DNA from: Rheum nobile
Lineage: Eukaryota; Streptophyta; Magnoliopsida; Caryophyllales; Polygonaceae
Assembly (NCBI GenBank): GCA_027886185.1
Contig: WOAB01000188.1
Location: forward strand, 3,162,001 to 3,226,000
Direction of reading: 5' to 3'
DNA length: 64,000 nt
Positions 1 through 10,635 of this stretch are shown here, in pieces. The position numbers and the translations under genes were made by a program. Below the pieces are notes generated by a model. The model was not told where the DNA came from. It was given only the letters and a program-made list of their open reading frames with translations, and made no database searches. How positions within the stretch are numbered: the first letter of the stretch is position 1; each line of letters begins with the position of its first letter.

Positions 1-186
1 ACATGAACGACAATTTAAAATCCAAGGCATGCTGTCTGTATATTATTTCACTGAGAAAAATATTACAGATACAGAGCACATTACAGAATGTCTCAAACTA
101 CCTGAATTAAATCCGACGTACACAACGGGTACCCGGGAAAATTCCATAATTCCCAATATAACCTTACAAAATTATGGGGTATCACA
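1..186 (-). repeat. 3' LTR of TekA (partial)
   Basis: The terminal 186 bases of the LTR match 8620-8805 closely. The inner edge is at 186, where the minus strand reads TGTGATACCCC directly after the polypurine tract. The rest lies before the window. Confidence 0.9.
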
Positions 187-201
187 TCTCCTCCCCCTTA
201 C
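187..201 (-). other. Polypurine tract of TekA
   Basis: The minus strand reads GTAAGGGGGAGGAGA immediately before the LTR start. This is the usual plus-strand primer site of an LTR retrotransposon. A short palindrome (AAGTTTCG, GGGT, CGAAACTT) lies just upstream, at about 205-225; in TekB the same palindrome has grown to 36 bp arms. Confidence 0.85.
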
Positions 202-222
202 AAGAAGTTTCGACCCCGAAAC

Positions 223-3200
223 TTAGGTCGAGAATAACTCGGGAAAACGCCTAAGCATATCTGACTCGGTTTCCCACGTCTCCCAAGTAACTTCTTCGGT
301 CCCTGACTTGGACCACAGCACTCGTACCAAAGGTACGATCTTGTTGCGCAAATGCTTCTCCCGATGCTCCAAAATGTGCACGGACAACTTTTCATAAGTA
401 CCATTAGCTTGAATCTCGATGTCCTCATAACTAAGTACATGAGACTCATCTGGTACATACTTTCTGAGTAAAGATACGTGGAACACGTTATGCATCGGGT
501 GAGCCGATGGCGGCAATGCCAAGCGATACGCTAGAGATCCCACTCTATCCAGAATCTTGAATGGTCCCACGTAGCGAGGGTTAAGCTTCCCACACTTACC
601 AAATCTGAAAACTCCTTTGGAAGGCGATACCTTGACAAAAACTTTGTCACCGACCTCGAACTCGACAGTCCTGCGCTTTCGATCTGCGTAGGACTTCTGT
701 CGACTCTGAGCGGTCAACATTCTTTGTCTGATCAAAGCAATGTCTGAAGCCGTCCTTTCGACCAACTCTGGTCCAAGCAGAATTTTGTCGGCATTATCGT
801 CCTAACAAATCGGAGATCTGCATCTGCGACCATACAAAGCTTCAAACGGAGCCATCTTGATTGTAGCATGCCAGCTATTGTTGTACGTGAACTCAATCAG
901 ACTCAAGCTGTCCTCCCAACTAGTCGGACAATCGAGCACACAAGCTCTAAGCATATCCTCCAGAGTCTGGATGGTCCTTTCAGACTGACCATCTGTCTGA
1001 GGATGAAAAGCTGTACTGAACCTCAACTCGGTTCCCATAGCCTTATGAAGTTCCTTCCAGAATCTTGACATGAAATGGCCATCTCGGTCCGATACAATGG
1101 TCTTAGGAATGCCATGTAAGCGGACAATCTCCTTCTGGTAAACTTCGGCTAACTTCTAGGTTTCCCATATGGTCTTGATGGCTATGAAATGAGCACTCTT
1201 CGTAAGCCTATCCACAATTACCCAGATAGCATCTCTCTGACTTTGAGTCTTGGGTAGCCTAGTGACGAAGTCCATGGAAATGTCCTCCCATTTCCATTCT
1301 GGTACGGGGAGAGGTAGCATCTCACCGCCTGGTCTGCGGTGTTCGATCTTGACTTTTTGGCAAGTTAAGCACTTTGCCACAAAGTCTGCTACGTCCCACT
1401 TCATGTTTGGCCACCAAAACTTCTTCCTGAGATCCTTGTACATCTTGCTAGAGCCAGGATGCACAGAATAAGCAGATGAATGAGCTTCTCTCATCACCAA
1501 CTGACGAAGACCTTCTGTGTCAGGCACACAGATCCGATCCTGAAACCAAAGTGATCCATCATCCTGAACCACAAAGCTGGGAGCCTTCCCATCCATCACT
1601 TCACTGCTTAACTTCACCAAGATGATGTCATCGACTTGCTTTTCTTTGATCTGATCCAGCAGTGTAGCCTGAATTTCCATCATACTCAGGTACCCTCTAC
1701 GCTGGTCATATAAGACTTCAATGTCGCATGACTCTTGGTTTAGCTTGGTTTGAGCCGTAAGTAGAGCAACCACAGTCTCGTGCGTTGTCTTCCGGCTTAG
1801 TGCATCAACTACTACATTAGCCTTGCCCGGATGATACAGCAACTCCATGTCGTAGTCCTTGAGCAACTCTAGCCAGCGGCGTTGTCTCATATTTAACTCC
1901 TTCTGAGTAAATATATACTTGAGACTTTTGTGGTCAGTGAAGACTTGGCATCTTATACCGTAGAGGTAATGCCTCCAAATCTTCAGCGCAAAGACAACCG
2001 CTGCTAACTCAAGATCATGGGTCGGATAGTTTTCTTCGTACGTCTTGAGTTGCCTGGATGCATAAGCAATGACTTTGCCCCTTTGCATCAAAACACAACC
2101 AAGACCACACTTGGAAGCATCACTATAGACCACATAATCGTCGTTCCCCTCTGGGAGTGCTAACACGGGTGCCGAGGTCAACCGTCGCTTCAACTCCTGG
2201 AAACTGACCTCGCACTTGTCATTCCAGACAAACTTCTTGTGGACCTTGCGGAGTAGATTGGTCATCGGTAGAGCGATCTTTGAAAATCCTTCTACGAACC
2301 TTCTATAATACCCGGCAAGTCCAAGAAAACTGCGCACCTCCTTCACGCTCTGGGGCTGTGTCCAATTAGCCACCGCTTCAATCTTTTGGGGATCAACCAT
2401 AACCCCATTTTTATTGATCACGTGGCCTAAGAAAGCCACTTCCTTCATCCAAAATTCACATTTAGACAATTTAGCAAAAAGATGATGTTGTCTAAGGATC
2501 GATAAGGAAATCCATAGATGTTCCTCGTGGACTTCTTCATTCGGAGAATATATCAATATGTCGTCGATGAAAACCACCACGAACTTATCCAAGTACTGGT
2601 GAAAACATCGGTTCATCAAATCCATAAAGACAGCTGGAGCATTTGTAAGCCCAAAAGGCATCATTACGAACTCGTAATGACCATATCTGGTCCTAAACGC
2701 AGTTCTAGGAATGTCCTGCTCACGAATCCTGAGTTGATGATATCCAGATCTTAAGTCGATCTTGGAGAAAACCTTTGCTCCCTGCAATTGGTCCAACAAG
2801 TCATCAATCCTGGGCAAAGGATACTTGTTCTTGATCGTCACCTTGTTCAACTCTCGGTAGTCGATACAAAGTCGGAACGATCCGTCCTTCTTTTTGACGA
2901 ATAAAACCGGACCACCCCACGGCGATGCACTCGGCCTGACATAACCTTTATCAAGAAGATCTTCAAGTTGATTCTTCAATTCTTGCATCTCAGCCGGAGC
3001 CATCCGATATGGTGATTTGGAAATCGGTGCCGTACCAGGCTCGAGATCAATAGAAAACTCTACGTCACGGTTCGGGGGTAATCCTGGAATTTCTTCCGGA
3101 AAGACATTCGAAAATTCCCTAACTACAGGAATATCAAGAACCTCAGGTCCATTCTTCGCAGGTGAATCCAAGTAGCAAAGGTACCCGACACATCCTTGTC

Positions 3201-4944
3201 ATAGTAGCTTAAACGCAGCCATCGCATTGATCAGCTTGCCATTATCAGCGTCATTTCGACCTTTGAACTTGCACACGAATTGGCCCCCGGATGACACCGT
3301 CACCATTCTTGAACTGAAGTCGATCACCGCCTTGTGACGCGTTAGCCAATCCATACCGAGGATAATGTCGTATGGAGCCATGGCTATACAGATTAAATCT
3401 GCCTCAAATTCCTTACCCTGAATGGTAATCGGAAAGTCGGACAAATGCTTGGTTCCCACCAAGCGTTCTCCATTAGGAAGATTAACGACGAAAGGGTCGC
3501 ACGAATCATTGCACACTAAGTCTAACTTGCTAACACAGCTATCTGAAATAAAGGAATGCGTAGCACCAAAATCAAACAGAATGCACACTGAAGTAGAGTG
3601 AAGGTATAGAGTACCTTGAGCACTCGGAGCGTTGGGTCCATCTGCCTCACGCATCTCGTACAAGCGTTGGCCCTGACTTCCAGAAACAACTAGGGCCTTT
3701 CCCCTGTTCTGAGCAGTCGTCTGCACTGAAGGGCTAGGAGTCTCGGCAGGCTTAAACCTAGGTCGGTTGCTCTGATGAACTGACCCTTGTTGCGACTCTA
3801 CTCCCTTCTGCTTCCCCTGCTTGCAGAACTTTTGCAGATGACTATCACGTCCACACCCAAAGCATGGCCTCTTCTCCTTCCGACACTCAGTGCTCTTATG
3901 CCCAGCAGTACCGCAGTTATAACACTGAACTGTACTCCTGGTCTGCCCTGACTGCTGAGTCGATCCTCCTTGCGTCATCTCCGTCCTAGCTCGGTCGGAC
4001 TTGGCGAAGTTAGACGGTGGCGCAGGGCGCTTAAAACCACCTCCCTGGTTTTGATTCTGCATCGACTTCTGTCGGTTGTGCCTCTGGGTCGACTCCTCGA
4101 GAGTTACCTCCAGCTTATAGGCACAATCCATATACTGCTCCAAGGTAGAGCATGTGTGGTGCACCATTAATGGCTTGATATCCGGGTTCATCCACTCGTG
4201 GAAGTACCAGATCTTTTGAGCCTCGCTGGTGATCTCGGCAGTGGCGTATTGTAGAAGATGGTTAAACTTAGATGCCAACTCGGTCACTCTCAGACCATCA
4301 GTCTGAGGGTACAAGAACTCTTTATGCTTCTCCTCTCTCATAGCACGAGAGAAAAAACGATCAACCATCTTGGTCTTGAACATCGACCAAGTCAACACTA
4401 GGCTCTCAGCCAAACCAGTGCTCTCCCACCACTCGCTAGCCTCCTCCTTCAGCTGAAGAGAAGCGATATGGACCTTCTCGGCCTCTGTACACTCCACGTT
4501 TCTGAACAGCCTCTCCATATGGGAGAACCAATGAGTCACTGCCACTGGCTCCCCTTTCCCGTTATAGCTGTCGGGTCTCATGGAAGTAATGGTCTTAAGA
4601 GCGCGACCATAGCTGTCCCTCGCCCTGACGGCAGTCTCCTGTATCACGGGGTTTCTGGGTTCCACAACATCAGGAACCGCTGCGTGAGTAGGCACTTCTT
4701 GTGCTTGAGGCGCACTTGGTCTCAAGACATCTGCAATAGCCTGCATCACGATCCCACGGATCGCCTCAACAGCTGCGGCGTCAAACAGCGTCGGAGCCTA
4801 GGTCTGATCTTGACCTTCACGCCTCTGCTGGACGCGAGACTCAGACTCGTGTTCATCCTGAACACCTCTTCCTGCTGGTCTGGGGTTTTGGCTAGTCCCA
4901 GCACCGGCTTGAGTCGAATTTCTCGTGCTTCTTGGGTTCACCAT
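223..4944 (-). pseudogene. TekA gag-pro-pol polyprotein (inactivated)
   Basis: One frame of about 1573 codons runs from ATG at 4944 to a stop at 223-225. Order: Gag core; two CCHC knuckles (CYNCGTAGHKSTEC near 3929-3888, then CFGCGRDSHLQKFC); aspartic protease; reverse transcriptase with FIDDILIY near 2545-2575; RNase H; integrase with an HHCC region, a D,D,E core (first Asp in VIVDRLTKS near 1215) and a chromodomain-like end (EEVTWE). The frame is broken by TAG at 4798-4800, TGA at 3199-3201, TAG at 1156-1158 and TAG at 802-804. In the sister copy TekD the last three read CGA, CAG and TGG, so these look like C-to-T type lesions. The protease triad reads D-F-G at 3565-3573 in place of D-S-G. 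Family function: Gag packages RNA and Pol copies and integrates it. This copy cannot encode those products intact. Confidence 0.93.
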
Positions 4945-5234
4945 CTGTTTACCGATCCAATTCCAAGCATTCAATACATTAATATTATGCAACATACTTA
5001 TGCAATATATCAACGTAAATAAATCACTCAGAATAGATCAACTTGGTATTTTATAGATGAACCTTTGAATTCTTACACAAGTTACACATAAGTTTATCAT
5101 TCGAGCGTTTGGACAACATTGCTCGAAGATATAAGTGTTTCTCAGAGTACTTTCCGCAATACTGAAATATTCCACAAAGTACAACTTGGAATACTAAGAA
5201 ACGAAACAATTGCGATAGGCAACGCCACTCCTCC
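4945..5234 (-). other. Spacer between accessory ORF and gag of TekA
   Basis: About 290 bases with no convincing reading frame. The same stretch occurs in TekD at 59293-59583. It may be part of the gag leader; no start-site or splice signal could be assigned with confidence. Confidence 0.6.
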
Positions 5235-6161
5235 TCAAGGCGTTCCAAAATGTCTCCCATACGACTGGCTACTCGTGCATGGTCTCTTCGGACTAGGCTC
5301 ACCATCGAGCTCTGGCGATGGGTTTCGCACCCTGCTTGACCCTGAAGCACATAGTCCTAGCTCAGTCATGGTAAAGTATGGGTCGTCCATGACTGGTCCT
5401 CCTATTCCAGCCCTCCTCTGAGTACTGGCGGTCAACTCATCCCTCTGACTCTGCTGTTCTGCAGAGATTACCTCGCTCTGGCGGAGAATCTCTTACAGCT
5501 CGGATTCCGACCTCCATCTTCTTGGAGTAGGGATAGGCTGAGATTCCCTATCACTTCTCCTAATACTGTACTCGGTATACAATGCCTCCCAATCAGCTTC
5601 TGACATGGGTGCGTACTCTGGCACTGGTGGCAATTCTGTACCGGGCTCCTGATTCTGCCCTCCAAGGTCCAACTCTGGATCCTCTTCTGGATCATCCTCT
5701 ATGGGATCCTCATCCTCGGGATCATCCTCGATGGGATCCTCATCCTCGGGATCATCCTCGATGGGATCCTCATCCTCGGAATCATCCTCGATCATATCCT
5801 CGTCCTCGACAGGATCTTGCTCAAGCATCTCCTCTTCCTCCTCCTCGTACTCGATCTCCTCGGGAATTGGTCCCAGTAGAAAGTCGTCTTGTTAAACCCC
5901 TTGTTCATACCTTGATAACTCATCTTTCTGCTCCCATTCCTGTACTTCCTCCACCCTTGGTGGCGGCACAGGTGCAGGCTCAGAGACCATAGCATTCCTA
6001 GCTACAAGGACAACCGACTCGGGGAGAACGTGCTTGACGTCTTCGGGCGGGCTACTCGAGCCTCCAACCTTGAAACATCGCTGAGGTAACGGAAAATCTA
6101 GCCTCGGCTGATCTGACTTGGCGTCTTCCGACCCCCTACCAATAGAAAAGCAGACACCCAT
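5235..6161 (-). pseudogene. TekA accessory ORF: acidic protein with predicted N-myristoylation site
   Basis: A single frame of 309 codons (ATG at 6161, stop at 5235-5237) lies between the 5' LTR and gag. Order: N terminus MGVCFS, which fits the MG-x-x-x-S myristoylation pattern with a nearby Cys for palmitoylation; a proline/glutamate-rich stretch; an acidic block of repeated DEDPIEDDPE units; a conserved region containing PEYAPMSEADWE and RRSDRESQ; and a C terminus with PSPKRPCTS. Two stops interrupt it, at 5892-5894 and 5493-5495. TekD has the same ORF at the same place and almost the same length (307 codons) with stops elsewhere, so the frame was probably maintained before both copies died. 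I do not recognise the family. It does not look like Gag, Pol or an envelope protein. Membrane attachment is inferred only from the N-terminal motif. Confidence 0.7.
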
Positions 6162-6355
6162 CCTATCGAACAATAAGGAAGGAATTAGTCTTTCTAGACA
6201 TAGAAGCAAGCTTACTATATCAGACTATAAAGAAGACACGACTATGAACGGTGTTTTTAAATTCTTTTCAGAATGAAAATTCAGAGCCCTTTTTAAAGCA
6301 TTTTCAAAAACGGATAAATGGTTTATAAAAATTCTAAACCCGTTTTAAAACCTTT

Positions 6356-6368
6356 GGCTCTGATACCA
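6356..6368 (-). other. Primer binding site of TekA (initiator tRNA-Met)
   Basis: The minus strand reads TGGTATCAGAGCC four bases inside the LTR end. It is complementary to the 3' end of plant initiator tRNA-Met, the usual primer for these elements. Confidence 0.93.
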
Positions 6369-6372
6369 CAAC

Positions 6373-8805
6373 TGTAACACCCCTAAAACTTAACCCTTTT
6401 GGAAATGTATTACCGCTAGTGACCCCAGTGTTCCTTACCGAGATCACCCAAGGCTTTAACATATAAATACAATTTATGAAATACGATTGATACACAAAGA
6501 TCAAGCATTAAATTCCAAAACATAACATTGTCAAGGAAACAAGAGTTATGGGATTACAACCCAATCCCGAATAGGTCAAAACATAGTTTAAACCAAACAC
6601 AGCGGAAGACTAAGAAAGTACATTACAATCGGAGTTATTGTCCAAAGGATCATAACCTGATTAAAGAAATAATTAAAACATTCAAAAACCACCGCCGAGT
6701 CCATAGTCCTTCTAATCTTCTGAGCTACTTCTTAACTGATGTGCCGAATCGAACGGATGACACCAGCCAACCATGCAAGGGAAAATATTGGTTGGTTAGT
6801 CTAAATGAATAGACTAGCAAGGGTATAAAGCAGACTGGTTCGAAGCAGTCATATTAGGTTAGACTCATCGCTTCTCGGATAATAACCAATAACGGTAGTC
6901 AACCATCATATTCCTACTGGAATAAACAAGAGGTATGCACAGGAGCAGATTCTGGAAGACTGAATCTTCACAGAAATCGACTCGAAAGAAGACTTCAACG
7001 GAAATGAGTCTTTAAGGAAGTAATGACAAATCTGGAATATTACAGAATCATACAACAATGATTTAAAACTGACTGAGATGCTTCAGTCAACGACCAACCT
7101 CACTGCCTTTCAGCGAATCCAGATCGGAACGAAGACGTACTACATTCAAGTCAACACGAGTCTTCCTAGCGACACTATTACCTAGCTGCCCTACTCGCTG
7201 AGCGTTCGTTAATTATGTGCGTCAAGGTAGCACTCATCTGATTATGTTTGAAAAACACACATCACATTATAGACTTTTACATGTGTACCCCACCAGTGGG
7301 ACGACACATCTTAGTATACGTTTCGTCGAGAGTGACGTATACCGAAAGGTTTGTGACACCAGCTAAGTGTCCTGTCTCTATACACATGTGTAAGAGACCG
7401 ATCATGATCATAGAATAGTACCAGATGGGGACGAGCCACCCCGATACCAGATTATAAAGAAACGACTAGACAGAGTCCGAGTAACGTTCCTATTTAACAG
7501 TGCTAACTAAACAGTTACAACACCACAACATTTACAGGATAAATCCACATAAAGGCCCGAAAGGCGATCCCAGATAATAGCGTTGTTCTAACAGATATAC
7601 AACCCATTATATGATTTTCAAAATAGTTTATCAAAACCGTTTCCAGACAAACAGAATATTCATTCCAAATTAATTACTCAGATAAACTACTGATAATTAA
7701 TGTAAATATGGAACGAAAGAGCAAGAGTGAACCGCCACTTGCCTTACTCCGCAGAATAGTCTAAAGACGTCACTGGATTCCGGGCTCGACACGGTATAGT
7801 TCCGACAGCACAACAATCTTCGAGTCGACCCATAAAAGGAACTCTAAGTTAGATCCGACATAAACAGTACGAATCTAAACACGGTGAAAGAACATGAAAG
7901 GAAAGACGCCACGACGACAACCGACCAAGCCAAAGCCACGAAGGCGTTTTGGGCACTGGCGGCGGTCGCCGTATTCATCACGGCGGTCGCCGTGAAGAAC
8001 ACGGCAGTCGCCGTTTTCATCACGGCGGTCGCCGCGAAGAACAGGGCGGTCGCCGTGACGAACTCAGACGACGCAGAACGAGAGAAATCTCACCCCAAAA
8101 CACGAGCGGTTTGGCCTCCTTCGACTTGCTTTGGCTTCTAACCTCCAAGGCTAACCAAAAGCTTCACAAAGGCACTCTGGAAACACACCACAACACCTCC
8201 GGCGAGCACAAGAAAACCGACGAAACACAACTCACTTTAAGGGAGAATTTTGGCAGCGATTCGGGGTTGTAGATGACCCAAAACCCATGCCCAAGCTCCT
8301 CTATATATAGGCAAACCCCAAGGAATACCCAGCAAACCCTAAGACGCGGCAACCAACGCAACGGCGTGCCTCGAACGACGTCGGCGACCGACGGGCAATG
8401 CGCACTGGACAATCACGGCGGTCGCCGTGATTTTGCCTGCAGCGGGCACGCGGCTGTCGCCGTCGCTAGGCCTGTCGCGGCCAGCTAGAAGCTGACACGC
8501 TGACTTCTCGGGCCCAACCACGGCGGTCGCCATTTCTGAACGGCGGTCGCCGTTTCTCCCTTTTCCCGCCGATTCAGCTTTGAACGAGCTTGACGATAAA
8601 CCGGGATAAAAATTATCATACACGAACGACAATTTAAAATCCAAGGCATGATGTCTGTATATTATTTCACTGAGAAAAATATTACAGATATAGAGCACAT
8701 TATAGAATGTCTCAAACTACCTGAATTAAATCCGACGTACACAACGGGTACTCGGGAAAATTCCATAATTCCCAATATAACCTTACAAAATTACGGGGTA
8801 TCACA
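6373..8805 (-). repeat. 5' LTR of TekA
   Basis: The LTR is 2433 bp, bounded by TGTGATACCCC (at 8805, minus) and GGGGTGTTACA (ending at 6373). It aligns along its length with the solo LTR at 36248-38689 and the TekD LTR at 55735-58161. A TATA-like CTATATATAG lies at 8301-8310. Around it, at 7957-8060 and 8413-8555, lie about eight copies of a GC-rich quasi-palindrome (ACGGCGGTCGCCGT type). Small frames in this stretch are repeats of that motif, not genes. Confidence 0.93.
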
Positions 8806-9164
8806 CAAGGTGTCGCCCTCGAAAGGATTTTTCAGGTTTGGTAAGCGTGGGAAGCTTAACCCTCGCTACGTGGGACCGTTCGAGATTCTGGATAGAGTGG
8901 GATCTCTAGCGTACCGCTTGGCATTGCCGCCATCGGCACACCCAGTGCATAACATGTTCCATGTATCTTTGCTCAGGAAGTACGTACCAGATAAGTCTCA
9001 TGTACTAAGCTATGAAGACATCGAGATTCAAAAAAATGGTACTTATGAGGAAATGCCAGTGCGTATTCTGGAGCGCCGTGAGAAGCAACTGCACAACAAG
9101 GTCGTACCGTTGGTACGGATTCTGTGGTCCAAGTCTGGATCAGAAGAAGTTACTTGGGAAACAT
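8806..9164 (+). pseudogene. TekB integrase C-terminal region (fragment)
   Basis: The frame encodes the KGFFRFGKRGKLNPRYVGPF region and the chromodomain-like end (EEVTWETW), closely matching the integrase tails of TekA and TekD. It begins in mid-codon context at CAAGG, where TekA inserted. At its 3' end the normal last ~16 codons are gone; the frame instead runs into a palindromic copy of the polypurine tract and LTR edge and stops at the TGA inside the LTR start (9233-9235). The product would be truncated and has no catalytic core here. Confidence 0.85.
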
Positions 9165-9240
9165 GGGTATCACATCACCTCCCCCTTAAAAGAAGTTTCG
9201 GGGTCGAAACTTCTTTTAAGGGGGAGGTGATGTGATACCC
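9165..9240. repeat. Perfect palindrome, 36 bp arms with 4 bp loop, at PPT/LTR edge
   Basis: Left arm 9165-9200 and right arm 9205-9240 are exact reverse complements around GGGT (9201-9204). The right arm is the normal element sequence: polypurine tract plus the first bases of the LTR. The left arm is an inverted copy that replaces the end of the integrase gene. Confidence 0.95.
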
Positions 9241-10635
9241 CGTAATTTTGTAAGGTTATTTTGGGATAGGTTGAGACATTCTGTAATGTGCTCTATCTCT
9301 ATAATATTTTTCTCAGTGAAATAAGATACAGACGACGTACTTTGGATTTTAATACTCGTTCGTGTACGATTATTTTTATCCCGATTTAAGTTGTCATCGT
9401 CCAAAAGCCGAGAGGGGCAAAGCCACGGTGGCGGCGCCCGCCGCGAAGGGCTCGAGGCTATAGTGCCCTCGTCTTCTAGTTGTGCACGACGACCAGAAAA
9501 CGGCGCCCGCCGCGCTTTTGCGGCGCCCGCCGTAAATGCCCGCCGTAGTGCAATTTGTGAAGCGGCGACCAAGGGAATTACGACGCCCGCCGTTTCCTAG
9601 CGGGGGCGTAGCCCTGTGGTCGCCGGAGACGTCTGACAAGGCGCCGATTTAGCCTCGCCACGTCTCGCTTAGACCATCGCGGTGTCTAACCTAATACGAC
9701 TGCTTCGAACCACTCTGCTTAACGTGATGTGGGTTTTGGAATTTAATAAGATAAAGTGCCCGAGTGCACATAATTAATATACCTTTGGCGAGTAGTGCAG
9801 TTAAGTAAATAGTGCAGCTAGGAAAGCTCTTCTCGACTTTTGATCAGAGTACGTTCTCTTTCCAATCTGGATTCGCTGTAAGCGGTGAGGTTGGTCGTGA
9901 ACCGAAACATCTAAGTCAACTTTTAAATCACTGATGTCTGATTCTTTAAACGTTCCAGATTTGTCATATTTTCTTAAAGACTCAATCTCTTGGAATCTCT
10001 TTTCGGGTCGATTTCTGTGAAGATTCAGTCTTCCAGAATCTTCTCTTGTGCATACCTCTTGTTTATTCCAGTAGGAGTATGATGGTTGACTATCGTCATC
10101 GGTTATTATTCGAGAAGCGATGAGTCTAACCTAATACGACTGCTTCAAACCACTCTGCTTTGTACCCTTGCGTAGTCTATTCAGTAGACTAACCAACCGA
10201 AATTGTTCTCTGCATGGTTGGCTGGTGTCATCCGTTCGATTCGGCACATCAGATAGAGCGAAGATGAGGAGACTAGATTGACTATGAAGACGACGGTTAT
10301 TTTTGGATGTTTTTAATAATATCTTTTAATCAGGTTGAGATCCTTGGGAGATGACCATTGTGGTCAAGATCCTTGTTTGTAATATATTTAAAAGACTTCC
10401 GCTGTACCTTGTTTAAAGACTTCCGCTGTACTTTGTTAAATTCTGTGTTTGTCCTATTCGGGATTGGGATGTAATCCCGGGACTCATGTTTTATATGAAT
10501 AAAGTTATCATTTTGTATCATTGTATTTCATGGTTTGTATTCAAACGGTAAAGCCTTGGGTGATCTCGGTAAGGAACACTGAGGTCACTGACGGTAATAC
10601 CTTTCCAAAAAGGGTTAAGTTTTAGGGGTGTTACA
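9231..10635 (+). repeat. 3' LTR of TekB (rearranged, 1405 bp)
   Basis: It starts TGTGATACCCCG and ends GGGGTGTTACA like the 2.4 kb family LTRs, but about 1 kb is missing. The lost part corresponds to roughly 36733-37770 of the solo LTR and includes the TATA box. At the join, 9685-9720 repeats a segment found again at 10125-10160 (one mismatch), so filler DNA was copied from downstream. The LTR therefore probably lacks a core promoter. Confidence 0.9.

Larger units (their letters stand above)
1..8805 (-). mobile_element. TekA: Tekay-like Ty3/gypsy retrotransposon, minus strand, cut by window start
   Basis: Read on the minus strand the order is 5' LTR (8805-6373), tRNA-Met primer site, acidic accessory ORF, gag-pro-pol in one frame, polypurine tract and the first 186 bases of the 3' LTR. 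The ends carry the inverted TGTGATACCCC / GGGGTGTTACA pair. RT before integrase, with a chromodomain-like tail, places it in Ty3/gypsy, probably the Tekay/Del chromovirus group. The 186 bases of 3' LTR differ from the 5' LTR at about six sites by eye (roughly 3%), so it is not a new insertion. On the right it abuts the integrase gene of TekB (plus strand); CAAGG at 8806-8810 is the likely duplication, but its partner lies outside the window. Several premature stops show that it is inactive. Confidence 0.92.
8806..10635 (+). mobile_element. TekB: 3' part of a Tekay-like element, plus strand
   Basis: Only the end of the integrase gene and the 3' LTR are in the window. Its 5' part would lie left of the window, because TekA is inserted into its integrase gene. 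TekB belongs to the same family as TekA but lies in the opposite orientation. The following bases (ACTGTGTTGGG) are host or older DNA; the left target-site duplication cannot be seen. Confidence 0.85.

Noticed and set aside
7884..8272. Ala/Val- and Gly/Arg-rich frames in the TekA LTR
   Set aside because: They translate the repeated GC quasi-palindrome; neither frame is kept in other LTR copies.
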